From Nanobdellati archaeon (lineage in GTDB: Archaea; Nanobdellota; Nanobdellia; Woesearchaeales; JAADFO01), in the NCBI GenBank assembly GCA_013152815.1, contig JAADFO010000072.1, forward strand, positions 1 to 57,356: a stretch of DNA of 57,356 nt. The letters run 5' to 3'. Numbering within the stretch: the stretch's first letter is position 1; every line of letters begins with the position of its first letter. The position numbers and the translations under genes were made by a program. Positions 1 to 7,792 of the stretch are shown here, one piece after another. The notes beneath the pieces were generated by a model. The model saw nothing but the letters and a program-made list of their open reading frames with translations, searched no databases and was not told where the DNA came from.

Positions 1-1785
1 ATGGAAAAGATCATCATCCTGGACATGGGCGGCCAGTATGCCCATCTCCTCGCACGCAGGATACGCCAGCTGGGCGTCTATTCAGAGATCCATCCCAGCG
101 ACACCGACGTGGAGAGAATCGACGGGGTGAAGGGCATCATCCTTTCGGGAGGTCCCTCCTCGGTCTATGAGAAGGATGCTCCGCAGCCGCACCCCGGGCT
201 CTTCAAGGAACCGGTCCCTGTCCTGGGTCTCTGCTACGGCCACCATCTCATGGCAAGGCATTTCCGGGGGGAAGTGGCTGCAGGGAAGGTCAAGGAATAC
301 GGCCTTGCCGAACTGAAGGTGATCAAGGAGGAAGGGATCTTCTCCGGGCTGGACAGACAAGAACAGGTGTGGATGAGCCATGGAGATGAGGTGAAGACCC
401 TTCCGGAGGGTTTCGATATCATCGGCAGCACCGAAGACTGCCCCATCGCTGCCATCGCAGATCCCCTAAGGAAGTACTATGGGTTCCAGTTCCATCCTGA
501 GGTGACCCATACGCCCCATGGCATGCAGATGCTGGACAACTTCATCAGGATAACAGGAGCGAAGCGAGACTTCTCAGTAGGCAGCTACAGGAAGATCATC
601 CGCAGAGAGATAGAAGAGACTGTCGGCGAAAAGAAGGTCTTCCTGCTGGTGTCAGGAGGGGTCGATTCCACGGTCTGCTTCGCACTGCTCGAGAAGGTGT
701 TGGGACGAGACCGGGTGGTCGGACTCTTCATCGACAACGGACTTCTCAGGAAAGAGGAAGGGAAGAACGTCAAAGAGTCTCTCGACAGGCTCGGTTTCAG
801 GAATCTTCAGGTATATGATGCATCTGACCTCTTCCTTGCGCATCTTGAAGGGGCCCATGAACCTGAGGAGAAGAGGAAGATCATCGGAGAGACGTTCATC
901 GAGGTCCAGCAGAAGGTCTTCGTGGAGATGGGATTTGAGGAGAAAGGATGGCTCTTGGCCCAAGGAACCATCTATCCGGACACCATCGAAACTAAAGGAA
1001 CGAAGAATGCAGACCTCATCAAGACCCATCACAATCGCATCCCCCTCGTCCAGAAGATGATCGACAGGGGACAGGTCATCGAACCGCTCAAAGGCATCTA
1101 CAAGGATGAGGTACGGGAGCTTGGTAAAGAGCTCGGGCTTCCCAGGGAGATCGTCTGGCGCCACCCGTTCCCCGGACCCGGCCTCGGAGTCCGATGTCTC
1201 TGCATGAAGGAACCGGTCAGCATAGACAGGGAAGAGAAAGGCATCGTCGCCGACCTGGCAGAAGAGCTGCAAATCCCCATGGATGTCCTTCCCCTGAAAA
1301 GCGTCGGCGTGCAGGGGGATTCGCGCACCTACCGGCATCCTGTATCCATAGAGCATGACCTTGACTATGATGCCCTGGACGACCTGAGCAGGACCATCAC
1401 CAACCGCCTCAAGACGGTCAACCGCGTCCTGCTCTGGCTGGGCGGCAGGAGACCTCCAGCCATGTCGGGCAAGGTCGCATATCTGACCAGGGAACGCCTC
1501 GACCTGCTGAGGGAGGCCGACGACAGGGTCATGGGACTGCTCCGGGAACATGGGCTCTACGACAGCATATGGCAGTTTCCGGTGATAGCCGTCCCCTTTG
1601 GAGCAGAAGGAGAGAGCATCATCCTGAGGCCGGTGACGAGTACAGAGGCCATGACCGCGAGGTTCGGCAGGATCGATGAGCCTGTCCTCAGGGAGATGGC
1701 CGACGCGCTTCTCGGCATCCAGGGCATAGACGCGGTCTTTCTGGACATCACCAACAAGCCGCCGGGCACCATCGAATGGGAATGA
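1..1785 (+). CDS. guaA: GMP synthase (glutamine-hydrolysing), long form
   Basis: Converts XMP to GMP using glutamine and ATP, the last step of GMP synthesis, in the cytosol. The 594-residue protein has a class I glutamine amidotransferase domain (residues about 1-190; nucleophile C78 in LGLCYGHH, then FHPEV) fused to an ATP pyrophosphatase domain starting at the P-loop SGGVDST near residue 219. IKTHHN and RHPFPGPGLGVR follow. Many archaea encode these two halves as separate genes. The C-terminal part is about 70 residues longer than bacterial GuaA and ends KPPGTIEWE; its extra subdomain resembles that of the human enzyme. The start lies at base 1 and the N-terminus MEKIIILDMGGQYAH looks complete, though upstream sequence is not visible. 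Confidence 0.95.
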   Translation: MEKIIILDMGGQYAHLLARRIRQLGVYSEIHPSDTDVERIDGVKGIILSGGPSSVYEKDAPQPHPGLFKEPVPVLGLCYGHHLMARHFRGEVAAGKVKEYGLAELKVIKEEGIFSGLDRQEQVWMSHGDEVKTLPEGFDIIGSTEDCPIAAIADPLRKYYGFQFHPEVTHTPHGMQMLDNFIRITGAKRDFSVGSYRKIIRREIEETVGEKKVFLLVSGGVDSTVCFALLEKVLGRDRVVGLFIDNGLLRKEEGKNVKESLDRLGFRNLQVYDASDLFLAHLEGAHEPEEKRKIIGETFIEVQQKVFVEMGFEEKGWLLAQGTIYPDTIETKGTKNADLIKTHHNRIPLVQKMIDRGQVIEPLKGIYKDEVRELGKELGLPREIVWRHPFPGPGLGVRCLCMKEPVSIDREEKGIVADLAEELQIPMDVLPLKSVGVQGDSRTYRHPVSIEHDLDYDALDDLSRTITNRLKTVNRVLLWLGGRRPPAMSGKVAYLTRERLDLLREADDRVMGLLREHGLYDSIWQFPVIAVPFGAEGESIILRPVTSTEAMTARFGRIDEPVLREMADALLGIQGIDAVFLDITNKPPGTIEWE

Positions 1786-2127
1786 GAGACAGGCCCGGAG
1801 AAGACCTCAGTCGACGTCGATGGATTCCATCCAGCACGCCGGAAGACGGAAGAGCCGCAATAGAGGAAATGCCTTATCCTGAAGTCCGGCAGGTCGAGAA
1901 GCCTGTCGATCCGGCGAAGCTGTTTCTGCACCTTCTTTCTGCATCCTATCCATACAGCAGGCCATGGCATCTGGGTTCTGGTCAAAGCTCTTGGCATATC
2001 AGCATGCTCCTCTGACGAGCGTACGAGTATATTTATGGGAAAGCCGCTTAATAAAGATTTTGCTCATGGGGCCAATATGAAATCCTGCAAGAACATGCCA
2101 AATACATGACCTACTCCATCGACGATG

Positions 2128-2146
2128 CTCAGCAACAAGTTGCTGG
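2128..2146. repeat. Dispersed palindromic repeat, copy 1
   Basis: The 19-nt string ctcagcaacaagttgctgg holds the inverted repeat cagcaac-aa-gttgctg. An identical 19-nt copy lies at 15955-15973, also in a non-coding stretch beside repeats. Function unknown; it could form a hairpin in RNA or bind a dimeric protein. Confidence 0.6.
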
Positions 2147-2160
2147 CACCAAAGGGAACC

Positions 2161-2186
2161 GTATACGTTGCATGTATACGTTGCAT
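2161..2186. repeat. 13-bp tandem duplication
   Basis: gtatacgttgcat occurs twice back to back with no mismatch. It is one of several short tandem duplications in the intergenic DNA of this window. Confidence 0.7.
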
Positions 2187-2349
2187 ACGAACCCCGTCGA
2201 TTACGTCTGGCCAGCCATCATTGTCCTCCTTTCAGTCGGAAATGCTGACATTGATGGCGCAGACGATCATGCATTCGGCAAAAAAGCAGAGGATTCCATA
2301 ATAGCCGCTCATGGTGTAGCCTGGTGTAGCCATATCTGAGGCCAACAAA

Positions 2350-2359
2350 GCATATAAGA
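2350..2359 (+). promoter_or_regulatory. TATA box for the lyase gene
   Basis: catataag predicts a transcript start near 2380, downstream of the ATG at 2376 but upstream of the ATG at 2418. This supports the second ATG as the true start. Confidence 0.5.
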
Positions 2360-2417
2360 CTGTTTCCCGTCGTCGATGAGAGGGAAAGGCTTCGGGAAGG
2401 AAAAGAGGAGAACAGAC

Positions 2418-3896
2418 ATGAGAAGAGAGAGGGAAATCTTTCGCCGTTTTCAGGAGGAGACAGGGAACAGGAGGCCCTACCGGAACGCCATCGTCAGGAT
2501 GAGGAAGAGTGTTCCCACCAGGGTCAGGGTGAAAGCCCTGAGACAGGCCGGGCTCAATGTCTTCCTGTATCCTGCAGCACGTGTGGATGGCTGCGACCTC
2601 CTTTCTGATTCTGGCACCGGCGCCATGACCACAGCACAGTGGGCAGAACTCATAGAGGGAGATGAGAGCTACGGCAGCAACGAAGGGTATTTCCTCCTCA
2701 GGGAGCAGCTGGTCCGCACTTTCGGAGAAGCATGGAGACAGAAGGATCCGCGCAGGCCGAACCTCTTCATCTTCCATCAGGGCAGGGCTGCAGAGCATGC
2801 GCTCTTCACCATCATCGGAAAGACAGGGAACAACCTCATCATCCCAAGCAACGGGCATTTCGATACGACCGGAGCGAACATCGAGGCCAATGCGATCACA
2901 GCAGTGAACCTTTTCTCCAAGGAATTGAAGCAGCGCAGAGACCATCCTTTCAAGGGAGATATGGACGTGGGACGGCTCAGGACCCTGCTCTCCGAGAAGA
3001 AGCAGAAGAAGCAGATCCCTCTCGTCTTCCTGACCATCACCAACAACACAGGAGGCGGCCAGCCGGTATCCATGGCCAACATCAGACAGGTCAGCCGTAT
3101 CTCCCACCGGAACGATATCCCGCTCTTCTTCGATGCCTGCCGGTTCGCCGAGAACGCCTATTTCATCAAGCAACGGGAAAGAGGCTATGCCAAGAAGAGC
3201 ATCCCTGCCATCGTCAGGGAGATGTTCTCCCATGTGGACGGATTCACCGTCTCCTGGAAGAAGGACGGTCTCTCCAACATGGGCGGTTCCATCGTCCTCA
3301 GGCCGGGAGGGCTGTTCATGAAAAGATATCCAGAGCTTCTCGAACAGATCACCGACCATCAGATCCTTACCGAAGGCCATCCTACCTATGGAGGGCTCAC
3401 CGGCCGTGACCTCAAGGCCCTGGCGAGGGGGATAGCCACCATAACCGATGAGGGGTATCTCGCCCACCGTGTCGGACAGGTAGCCAGGTTCGGCGAGAGA
3501 TTGCAGCGAGCAGGAGTTCCGGTCCTCACCCCTTTCGGCGGCCATGCTGTCTACCTTGACATGAACCGCTTCTTTGAGGGCACAGGACTGGCGAGGGAAG
3601 ACTATCCCGGGATTGCTTTCACAGCTCTGCTGCTGGGCAGCTACGGGCACCGGCTCTGTGAACTGGGAGACTTCGCCTTCGGCCGCGAGAAGGATGGAAA
3701 GCAGGAATTCCCAGAGGTGAACTATGTCAGGGCAGCCATACCACGGCTGGTCTATGAGGACCAGGATCTTGCTGCCTGTGCCGATGCCATCATTTCCCTG
3801 TACCGAAGAAGGGAGAAGATACCGGGAGTTGTCGTCACCTATGGCAGGGACAAGACCCTACGACATTTCAAGGCTCAGTTCCGGCTCAGGACGTGA
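2418..3896 (+). CDS. Tryptophanase / tyrosine phenol-lyase family enzyme
   Basis: PLP-dependent beta-eliminating lyase that would cleave tryptophan (or tyrosine) to indole (or phenol), pyruvate and ammonia. The 492-residue protein has family motifs LTITNNTGGGQPVSM, FDACRFAENAYFIK and a VSWKKDGLSNMGG segment, where one of the lysines near residues 281-282 should bind PLP. Length is close to the usual 460-480. I chose the ATG at 2418 because aagaggag lies 7 nt upstream and the TATA box fits; the ATG at 2376 would add 14 basic residues. Which amino acid it uses cannot be read from the sequence. The family is mainly bacterial, so transfer is possible. It stands alone and converges on the next gene. 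Confidence 0.88.
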   Translation: MRREREIFRRFQEETGNRRPYRNAIVRMRKSVPTRVRVKALRQAGLNVFLYPAARVDGCDLLSDSGTGAMTTAQWAELIEGDESYGSNEGYFLLREQLVRTFGEAWRQKDPRRPNLFIFHQGRAAEHALFTIIGKTGNNLIIPSNGHFDTTGANIEANAITAVNLFSKELKQRRDHPFKGDMDVGRLRTLLSEKKQKKQIPLVFLTITNNTGGGQPVSMANIRQVSRISHRNDIPLFFDACRFAENAYFIKQRERGYAKKSIPAIVREMFSHVDGFTVSWKKDGLSNMGGSIVLRPGGLFMKRYPELLEQITDHQILTEGHPTYGGLTGRDLKALARGIATITDEGYLAHRVGQVARFGERLQRAGVPVLTPFGGHAVYLDMNRFFEGTGLAREDYPGIAFTALLLGSYGHRLCELGDFAFGREKDGKQEFPEVNYVRAAIPRLVYEDQDLAACADAIISLYRRREKIPGVVVTYGRDKTLRHFKAQFRLRT

Positions 3897-3910
3897 TGGG
3901 CCATGATGGG

Positions 3911-4468
3911 TCAGTGATGGTTGAGGTCGTTCTTAAGGATAATGTCCAGGCTGTCATAACGAAGGGTTGATGCATCCTCAGGGAGGATATCCTTGATGGC
4001 CATCCTGAAACGGTGAGGGGTCAGACGCAGGATAGGATACCCAACAGAAGGCGTATCATATCCTGTCTGGAAGGTGATGATGCCGCTTTTTTTCTCTCCT
4101 TCCTCGAAAGAGATCAGTTTCCTGAACTTCGCTGCGGTCTTCGTGTCGCCATAGATATCCACATCATAGATCGGATCGGTGATATCCTCTATCCGGTTGT
4201 AGGCAGTGCGGCCTCCCATCCGCAGGAGGGGATGATAATCACGATGAGCCAGGTTCAGCTCAAGGAGTCCTGCAAACTCGACGAGCCATCGGTCGAGGGC
4301 AAAGGATTCTGATTTCTTGTTCAGTGACCGTCCATCAGACCAGATGACATAGTCACGACCTCGGGGATAATAATAGCTGATGACCTTCTTCCTTCCGTTT
4401 CCATAGCCATCATGAAGATCGACCTTCTTGACTTCTCTGCCTGTCTTGCTCTTCGTTGCCTTAGCCAT
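3911..4468 (-). CDS. Hypothetical protein, 185 residues
   Basis: I do not recognise this family. The protein is soluble, basic at the N-terminus (MAKATKSKTG) and rich in aromatic residues, with no signal peptide or membrane segment. It stands alone, convergent with the lyase gene and with its stop 14 bp from that gene's end. A TATA box centred 28 nt before the ATG indicates a leaderless message, which supports expression and the chosen start. Confidence 0.65.
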   Translation of the reverse strand: MAKATKSKTGREVKKVDLHDGYGNGRKKVISYYYPRGRDYVIWSDGRSLNKKSESFALDRWLVEFAGLLELNLAHRDYHPLLRMGGRTAYNRIEDITDPIYDVDIYGDTKTAAKFRKLISFEEGEKKSGIITFQTGYDTPSVGYPILRLTPHRFRMAIKDILPEDASTLRYDSLDIILKNDLNHH

Positions 4469-4490
4469 ACGCTGAAGCTAATCGATGTCT

Positions 4491-4501
4491 GTATATAAAA
4501 T
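4491..4501 (-). promoter_or_regulatory. TATA box, leaderless hypothetical gene
   Basis: On the minus strand the element reads attttatatac, centred 28 nt upstream of the ATG at 4468. Confidence 0.55.
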
Positions 4502-4609
4502 ATGAGGGTAATCAAGCTATGATGTCGATGGTGCCTTGATGGATGCACTGGTGGTTGGCACTGCAATAACGGACGTAGGAAGGTTCCCTGAAGCGAAGCA
4601 GAAAGGCAT

Positions 4610-4685
4610 CCAGGAATCAGGACGATTTCTGAGCATGTTCAAATTCGGGCTGACCTCATTGTAAGTGAACGCCGTAGCCCGGATT
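4610..4685. repeat. 76-bp direct repeat, copy 1 (carries a tRNA-Ser 3' end)
   Basis: This copy matches 4712-4787 at 74 of 76 positions, offset 102 bp. Its last 16 bp repeat the discriminator, acceptor strand and start of the T arm of tRNA-Ser, so it is a detached tRNA 3' end plus its downstream flank. Between the copies is an imperfect hairpin (cctcat at 4686, atgagg at 4704). Confidence 0.8.
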
Positions 4686-4711
4686 CCTCATGAGTTGGAA
4701 CGAATGAGGTG

Positions 4712-4787
4712 CCAGAAATCAGGACGATTTCTGAGCATGTTCAAATTCGGGCCGACCTCATTGTAAGTGAACGCCGTAGCCCGGATT
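4712..4787. repeat. 76-bp direct repeat, copy 2 (overlaps tRNA-Ser 3' end)
   Basis: The intact partner of the copy at 4610-4685; it runs from flanking DNA into the 3' 16 nt of the tRNA-Ser gene. Such a boundary at a tRNA 3' end resembles an integrase attachment overlap, but only 26 bp separates the two copies and no integrase is present. Confidence 0.8.
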
Positions 4788-4902
4788 TGAACCGGGATAT
4801 CCCGAAGGAAACTGGCTGTTTTGGGTAAGAGGCTGAAAGACCTCAGCAATCAGCTTGCTTGCCGCTCAAGGCCAGCGCAATACCGAGTTATGCGACTACG
4901 GC
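4772..4902 (-). tRNA. tRNA-Ser(TGA) with a 47-nt intron
   Basis: Acceptor strands GCCGTAG and CTACGGC pair, with discriminator G as expected for serine. The anticodon stem CTGGC/GCCAG encloses loop CTTGAG...A, giving anticodon TGA at 34-36. An intron at 4818-4864 follows position 37, the canonical archaeal site. The variable arm is long (class II) and the T arm is CCCGG-TTCAAAT-CCGGG. CCA is not encoded. Confidence 0.9.
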
Positions 4903-4930
4903 AGGTCTATGGCCCGCATGAACACCATCT

Positions 4931-4941
4931 CATTTATAAAT
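4931..4941 (-). promoter_or_regulatory. TATA box for tRNA-Ser
   Basis: The element tttataaatg on the minus strand lies about 33 nt upstream of the tRNA 5' end. Confidence 0.5.
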
Positions 4942-5032
4942 TCTTTCGCAAGGCTTAAAACAAGCATGAGTGCCTTTCTTTTAAATAACTTACTGAAAAA
5001 AAGGAAAGCAATAAATATGACTTCTGTATCTC

Positions 5033-5062
5033 TTTTTAAATCTATCGACGTTGTCAACGTCG
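5033..5062 (+). promoter_or_regulatory. TFB promoter with overlapping palindromic operator
   Basis: The TATA box tttttaaat (5033-5041) is followed by a perfect inverted repeat, cgacgttg-t-caacgtcg (5046-5062), between it and the predicted transcript start near 5063-5066. That is where archaeal repressors usually bind. The leader of about 70 nt also has a small hairpin, gtacc-ttat-ggtac (5103-5116). Confidence 0.6.
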
Positions 5063-5135
5063 TGTGATAAAAGATGGGGAGTGATGGATGATGATCATAG
5101 AAGTACCTTATGGTACCTACGGAGTGTGATGTGGC

Positions 5136-6062
5136 ATGACCAATCTCATCAAGAAATGTCCAGAGTGCGGATCTATCAATCTTTTTTGGAACAAGGAGAA
5201 AGGGGAGATCGTCTGCAGAGATTGCGGACTGGTCGTCGAGGACAAGATGGTCGACTTCGACCAGGAATGGCGTGCCTTCGACTCGAACCAGGCAGCCCAG
5301 CGTCGCAGGACCGGCGCTCCCATGACCTATACCCAATATGACCAGGGACTGGGAACAGAGATAGGACGTAAGGCTGACATCTACCAGCTCGGTTCCAAGG
5401 ACCGCAACAAGTTCTTCAGGCTGCGGAAATGGCAGTACCGCATCTCTACAGCCATCGAACGGAACCTCAAGCTTGCCTTGGCAGAGCTCAAGCGGGTCTC
5501 TTCATACCTCAAGCTTCCCAAATCTGTCGAAGAGGAATCGGCGAGGATCTACACCCTTGCTGTGCAGAAAGGCCTCGTACGCGGACGATCCATGGAATCG
5601 GTCGTCGCAGGTGCCCTCTACGCTGCCTGCAGACGCCACGATGTCCCCCGGACTCTTGACGAGCTTTCTGAGGCGTCAGGCATCGAGAAGAAGGAGATCG
5701 GCAGGACCTATCGCTTCGTGACCAGAGAACTGGGGATCACCATCCTTCCGAGCAATCCTGCAGACTACATCGCAAGGTTCTGCTCGGCCTTGAAACTGGC
5801 AGCCAAGACCCAGAGCAGGGCCATCGAGATCCTCGAGCAGGCCCAGAAGGCTGAATTGACGTCAGGAAGAGGCCCCACGGGGATCGCTGCGGCCTCTTTG
5901 TATGTCTCGGCACTCATCCATGGCGAGAAACGCACCCAGCGGGAAGTCGCCGACGTCGCCGGTGTCACCGAAGTCACCATCAGGAACCGCTACAAAGAGC
6001 TTCTTGAGGAGCTTGATCTGGAGAAGGAGATCAAGAAGACCAAAAAGAAGAAGAAAGACTGA
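5136..6062 (+). CDS. tfb: Transcription initiation factor TFB
   Basis: Archaeal homologue of TFIIB: it bridges the TBP-TATA complex and RNA polymerase. The 308-residue protein has an N-terminal zinc ribbon (CPEC at about 9-12, CRDC later, all four cysteines present), a linker containing DFDQEWRAF, and two cyclin-like repeats (about 110-295), including [14 protein letters not shown] and a helix-turn-helix [20 protein letters not shown]. It ends in a short KKTKKKKKD tail. ggag occurs 12 nt upstream of the ATG. The gene is monocistronic, with its own TATA box and a palindrome suggesting repression, so TFB supply may be regulated. Confidence 0.95.
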   Translation: MTNLIKKCPECGSINLFWNKEKGEIVCRDCGLVVEDKMVDFDQEWRAFDSNQAAQRRRTGAPMTYTQYDQGLGTEIGRKADIYQLGSKDRNKFFRLRKWQYRISTAIERNLKLALAELKRVSSYLKLPKSVEEESARIYTLAVQKGLVRGRSMESVVAGALYAACRRHDVPRTLDELSEASGIEKKEIGRTYRFVTRELGITILPSNPADYIARFCSALKLAAKTQSRAIEILEQAQKAELTSGRGPTGIAAASLYVSALIHGEKRTQREVADVAGVTEVTIRNRYKELLEELDLEKEIKKTKKKKKD

Positions 6063-6086
6063 AGAAATATTAAAGAAAGAGAAAGA

Positions 6087-6404
6087 CTATCGCAAAGCAG
6101 GAGGAAAGCGGTAGACCTTGTTCTTGAAATCCTGTATCTTTCCATCTGTTATGCAGATGCCCTCGCTCCGCAAAAATCGTCCCTTCTGAGGATTCTCAGG
6201 CATCCCCTGATAGCCTCCCAGCGATCCGTCGCTGCGCACCACACGATGACAGGGCACGGCAGGAGCATGAGGATTATGACGAAGTGCCTGACCCACGGCA
6301 CGATAGGCATGGCCGCCAAGAAACCGGGCGATCTCCTGGTAGGTGGACACTTTCCCCCGGGGGATGGAGCTGCATGCCTGCCACACCTGTTCCTGAAAGT
6401 TCAT
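6087..6404 (-). CDS. ogt: Methylated-DNA--protein-cysteine methyltransferase
   Basis: Suicide enzyme that moves the alkyl group from O6-alkylguanine in DNA to its own cysteine. The 105-residue protein is the minimal alkyltransferase domain: helix-turn-helix with RAVGQALRHNP, active site PCHRVV (C52), then GGYQGG-like GGYQGM. It lacks the N-terminal domain of Ada/Ogt. An ATG at 6446 would add 14 residues but lies upstream of the TATA box, so 6404 is preferred, giving a leaderless transcript. It is divergent from the HIT gene and shares its promoter element. Confidence 0.9.
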   Translation of the reverse strand: MNFQEQVWQACSSIPRGKVSTYQEIARFLGGHAYRAVGQALRHNPHAPAVPCHRVVRSDGSLGGYQGMPENPQKGRFLRSEGICITDGKIQDFKNKVYRFPPALR

Positions 6405-6426
6405 GGCGATGATGAAGGAGAGGGAA

Positions 6427-6440
6427 TGTTTTAAATATTC
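6427..6440. promoter_or_regulatory. Symmetrical TATA element shared by two divergent leaderless genes
   Basis: The only TATA-like sequence between the genes is tgttttaaatattc, built around the self-complementary core tttaaa at 6430-6435. Its centre is about 28 bp from the ogt ATG (6404) on one side and about 28 bp from the HIT gene ATG (6460) on the other. Confidence 0.55.
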
Positions 6441-6459
6441 TCTCAATTATTGGGTGCTC

Positions 6460-7194
6460 ATGGAACTCACCGAAGAGCAGCTGAGACAGATGACACCCGA
6501 GCAGCTCCAGGAGCTCCAGAAAGCGAACTGCGTCTTCTGTCATATCGCAGCAGGGAAGGTCCAGTCCAAGAGGATCCATGAGGATGATATCTGTCTCGCC
6601 GTCCTCGACATCAACCCCTGCAACCCCGGTCATGTCCTCATCTTCCCGAAAGAGCATTATGCCATCCTTCCCCAGGTGCCTGAGAAGGTCCAGGGCCATC
6701 TGATCAATGTCGCCAAGAACCTCTCGGCGGCCAGTCTCCGGGCGCTCAAGACGCAGGGGACGAATGTCTTCATCGCCAACGGCGTATCGGCAGGCCAGAA
6801 GGCCCCTCACGTCCTTATCCATCTCATCCCGAGGACCGATGGCGACGGCATCACAAGCTTTGACCTGAAAAGGAAGAGACTGGATGATGATCATGATGAT
6901 CTGGCGAGGAAGCTGCGCCAGCGACTGTTGAAGGATCAGAGGAGCGGCACGGACAAAGAGAAAGAGGGACAGGAGGAAGAGACGCAGGAGAAACAGAAGG
7001 TGCCGGAAGAGCAGGAGGGAGACGAGCAGAAAGGGCAGGAGGAGCAGAAAGAGGAGAAGGGACAGCAGCACAAGGACGATGAAAAGAATCCCGATGAGAG
7101 GCTGAAGAAAGAGGAGACGAAGAAAGAAGGGACAGAGAAAGAAGGCGGCTCCCTTGATCTGGACAATATAGCGAAGGTGCTGGGATTAGGATGA
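6460..7194 (+). CDS. HIT-domain protein with acidic/basic tail, catalytic His replaced
   Basis: HIT proteins hydrolyse or transfer nucleotides. This 244-residue protein has the HIT fold at about 20-140 (CVFCHIAAGKVQS, NPGHVLIFPKEHY) but the triad region reads HVLIHL instead of H-x-H-x-H, so the central catalytic His is Leu. Residues about 160-225 are a low-complexity Glu/Lys/Gln tail, probably disordered. The ATG at 6460 fits the shared TATA box; the upstream ATG at 6403 lies before the predicted transcript start. The stop overlaps the next gene's start (ATGA), so the two HIT genes are likely co-translated. It may bind nucleotides without classical catalysis. Confidence 0.8.
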   Translation: MELTEEQLRQMTPEQLQELQKANCVFCHIAAGKVQSKRIHEDDICLAVLDINPCNPGHVLIFPKEHYAILPQVPEKVQGHLINVAKNLSAASLRALKTQGTNVFIANGVSAGQKAPHVLIHLIPRTDGDGITSFDLKRKRLDDDHDDLARKLRQRLLKDQRSGTDKEKEGQEEETQEKQKVPEEQEGDEQKGQEEQKEEKGQQHKDDEKNPDERLKKEETKKEGTEKEGGSLDLDNIAKVLGLG

Positions 7195-7757
7195 AGACGA
7201 CACCCTTCACCGAGCTCATCGACGACCAGGACTACCTGAAGGTCCATGAGGATGACCTCGTCGTCGCCATGCTCGACCCGAAACCAGTGGTTCCTGGCCA
7301 CGTCATCGTAGTCCCCAGAGAACCGCACCCCATTCTCGAACTGACGCCGGATGAGGTCCTGGCGAAGATGCTCACAATCGCGAACAGGGTGTCCATGGCC
7401 ATGTTCGAAGAGCTGCGATGCACCGGCACCGACATCCTCATCTCCAACGGCATACCTGCAGGGCAGACCGTGCCCCATCTGAGCATCAATGTCATCCCGC
7501 GGCAGGAGGATGACGGTCTTGATTTCAGCTGGAAAGGGAAACAGCTTTCCCAGGAAGAGCTTTCGGTGGTCGAGATGAGGCTCCGGGAGGAGGTCGCGGA
7601 AGAAGATCAGGGAACGACCTCCACGAAGCAGGAGCCGGAAGCAACAACGCAGACTGGAGAGGAGCAGGGCACGTCAGAAGAGAAAGATGAGAAGGGAAAA
7701 GAGAATACCCAAGACGACCTGAGGCTAAAGCGTCTCGACAGGATCCCCCGCTGGTGA
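7191..7757 (+). CDS. Second HIT-domain protein, degenerate active site
   Basis: Diverged tandem paralogue of the preceding gene (188 residues). The HIT fold is recognisable from YLKVHEDDLVVAMLDPKPVVPGH and NGIPAGQTVPH, but the triad reads HLSIN, leaving only the first histidine. The zinc CxxC of its neighbour is absent. Residues about 140-180 are a charged low-complexity tail like that of its partner. The shared tail and start/stop overlap suggest the two work as one unit, possibly a heterodimer, since HIT proteins usually dimerise. That is inference. Confidence 0.75.
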   Translation: MKTTPFTELIDDQDYLKVHEDDLVVAMLDPKPVVPGHVIVVPREPHPILELTPDEVLAKMLTIANRVSMAMFEELRCTGTDILISNGIPAGQTVPHLSINVIPRQEDDGLDFSWKGKQLSQEELSVVEMRLREEVAEEDQGTTSTKQEPEATTQTGEEQGTSEEKDEKGKENTQDDLRLKRLDRIPRW

Positions 7758-7792
7758 GGTTCTTTGTCTTCAGATCTTCAGTCTGAACAGGT

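Larger units (their letters stand above)
1786..2349. other. Intergenic region without a convincing gene
   Basis: This 564-bp stretch between guaA and the lyase gene holds no ORF with family resemblance. It contains a TATA-like element around 2031-2040, a 16-nt palindrome that recurs at 15957, a perfect 13-bp tandem duplication at 2161 and a 10-bp one at about 2312 (tggtgtagcc twice). A 77-codon ORF at 2106-2339 crosses these repeats and is probably chance. Confidence 0.5.

Noticed and set aside
1557-1997. 146-codon minus-strand frame overlapping the end of guaA
   Set aside because: More than half is antisense to guaA. A TATA-like element and gaggag upstream are suggestive, but the product has no protein-like pattern.
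2106-2339. 77-codon plus-strand frame
   Set aside because: It crosses a palindrome and two tandem duplications, has no recognisable features and no ribosome-binding site.
4610-4787. Integrated mobile element bounded by tRNA-Ser repeats
   Set aside because: The repeats are only 26 bp apart, so nothing is inserted between them, and no integrase is present in the window.
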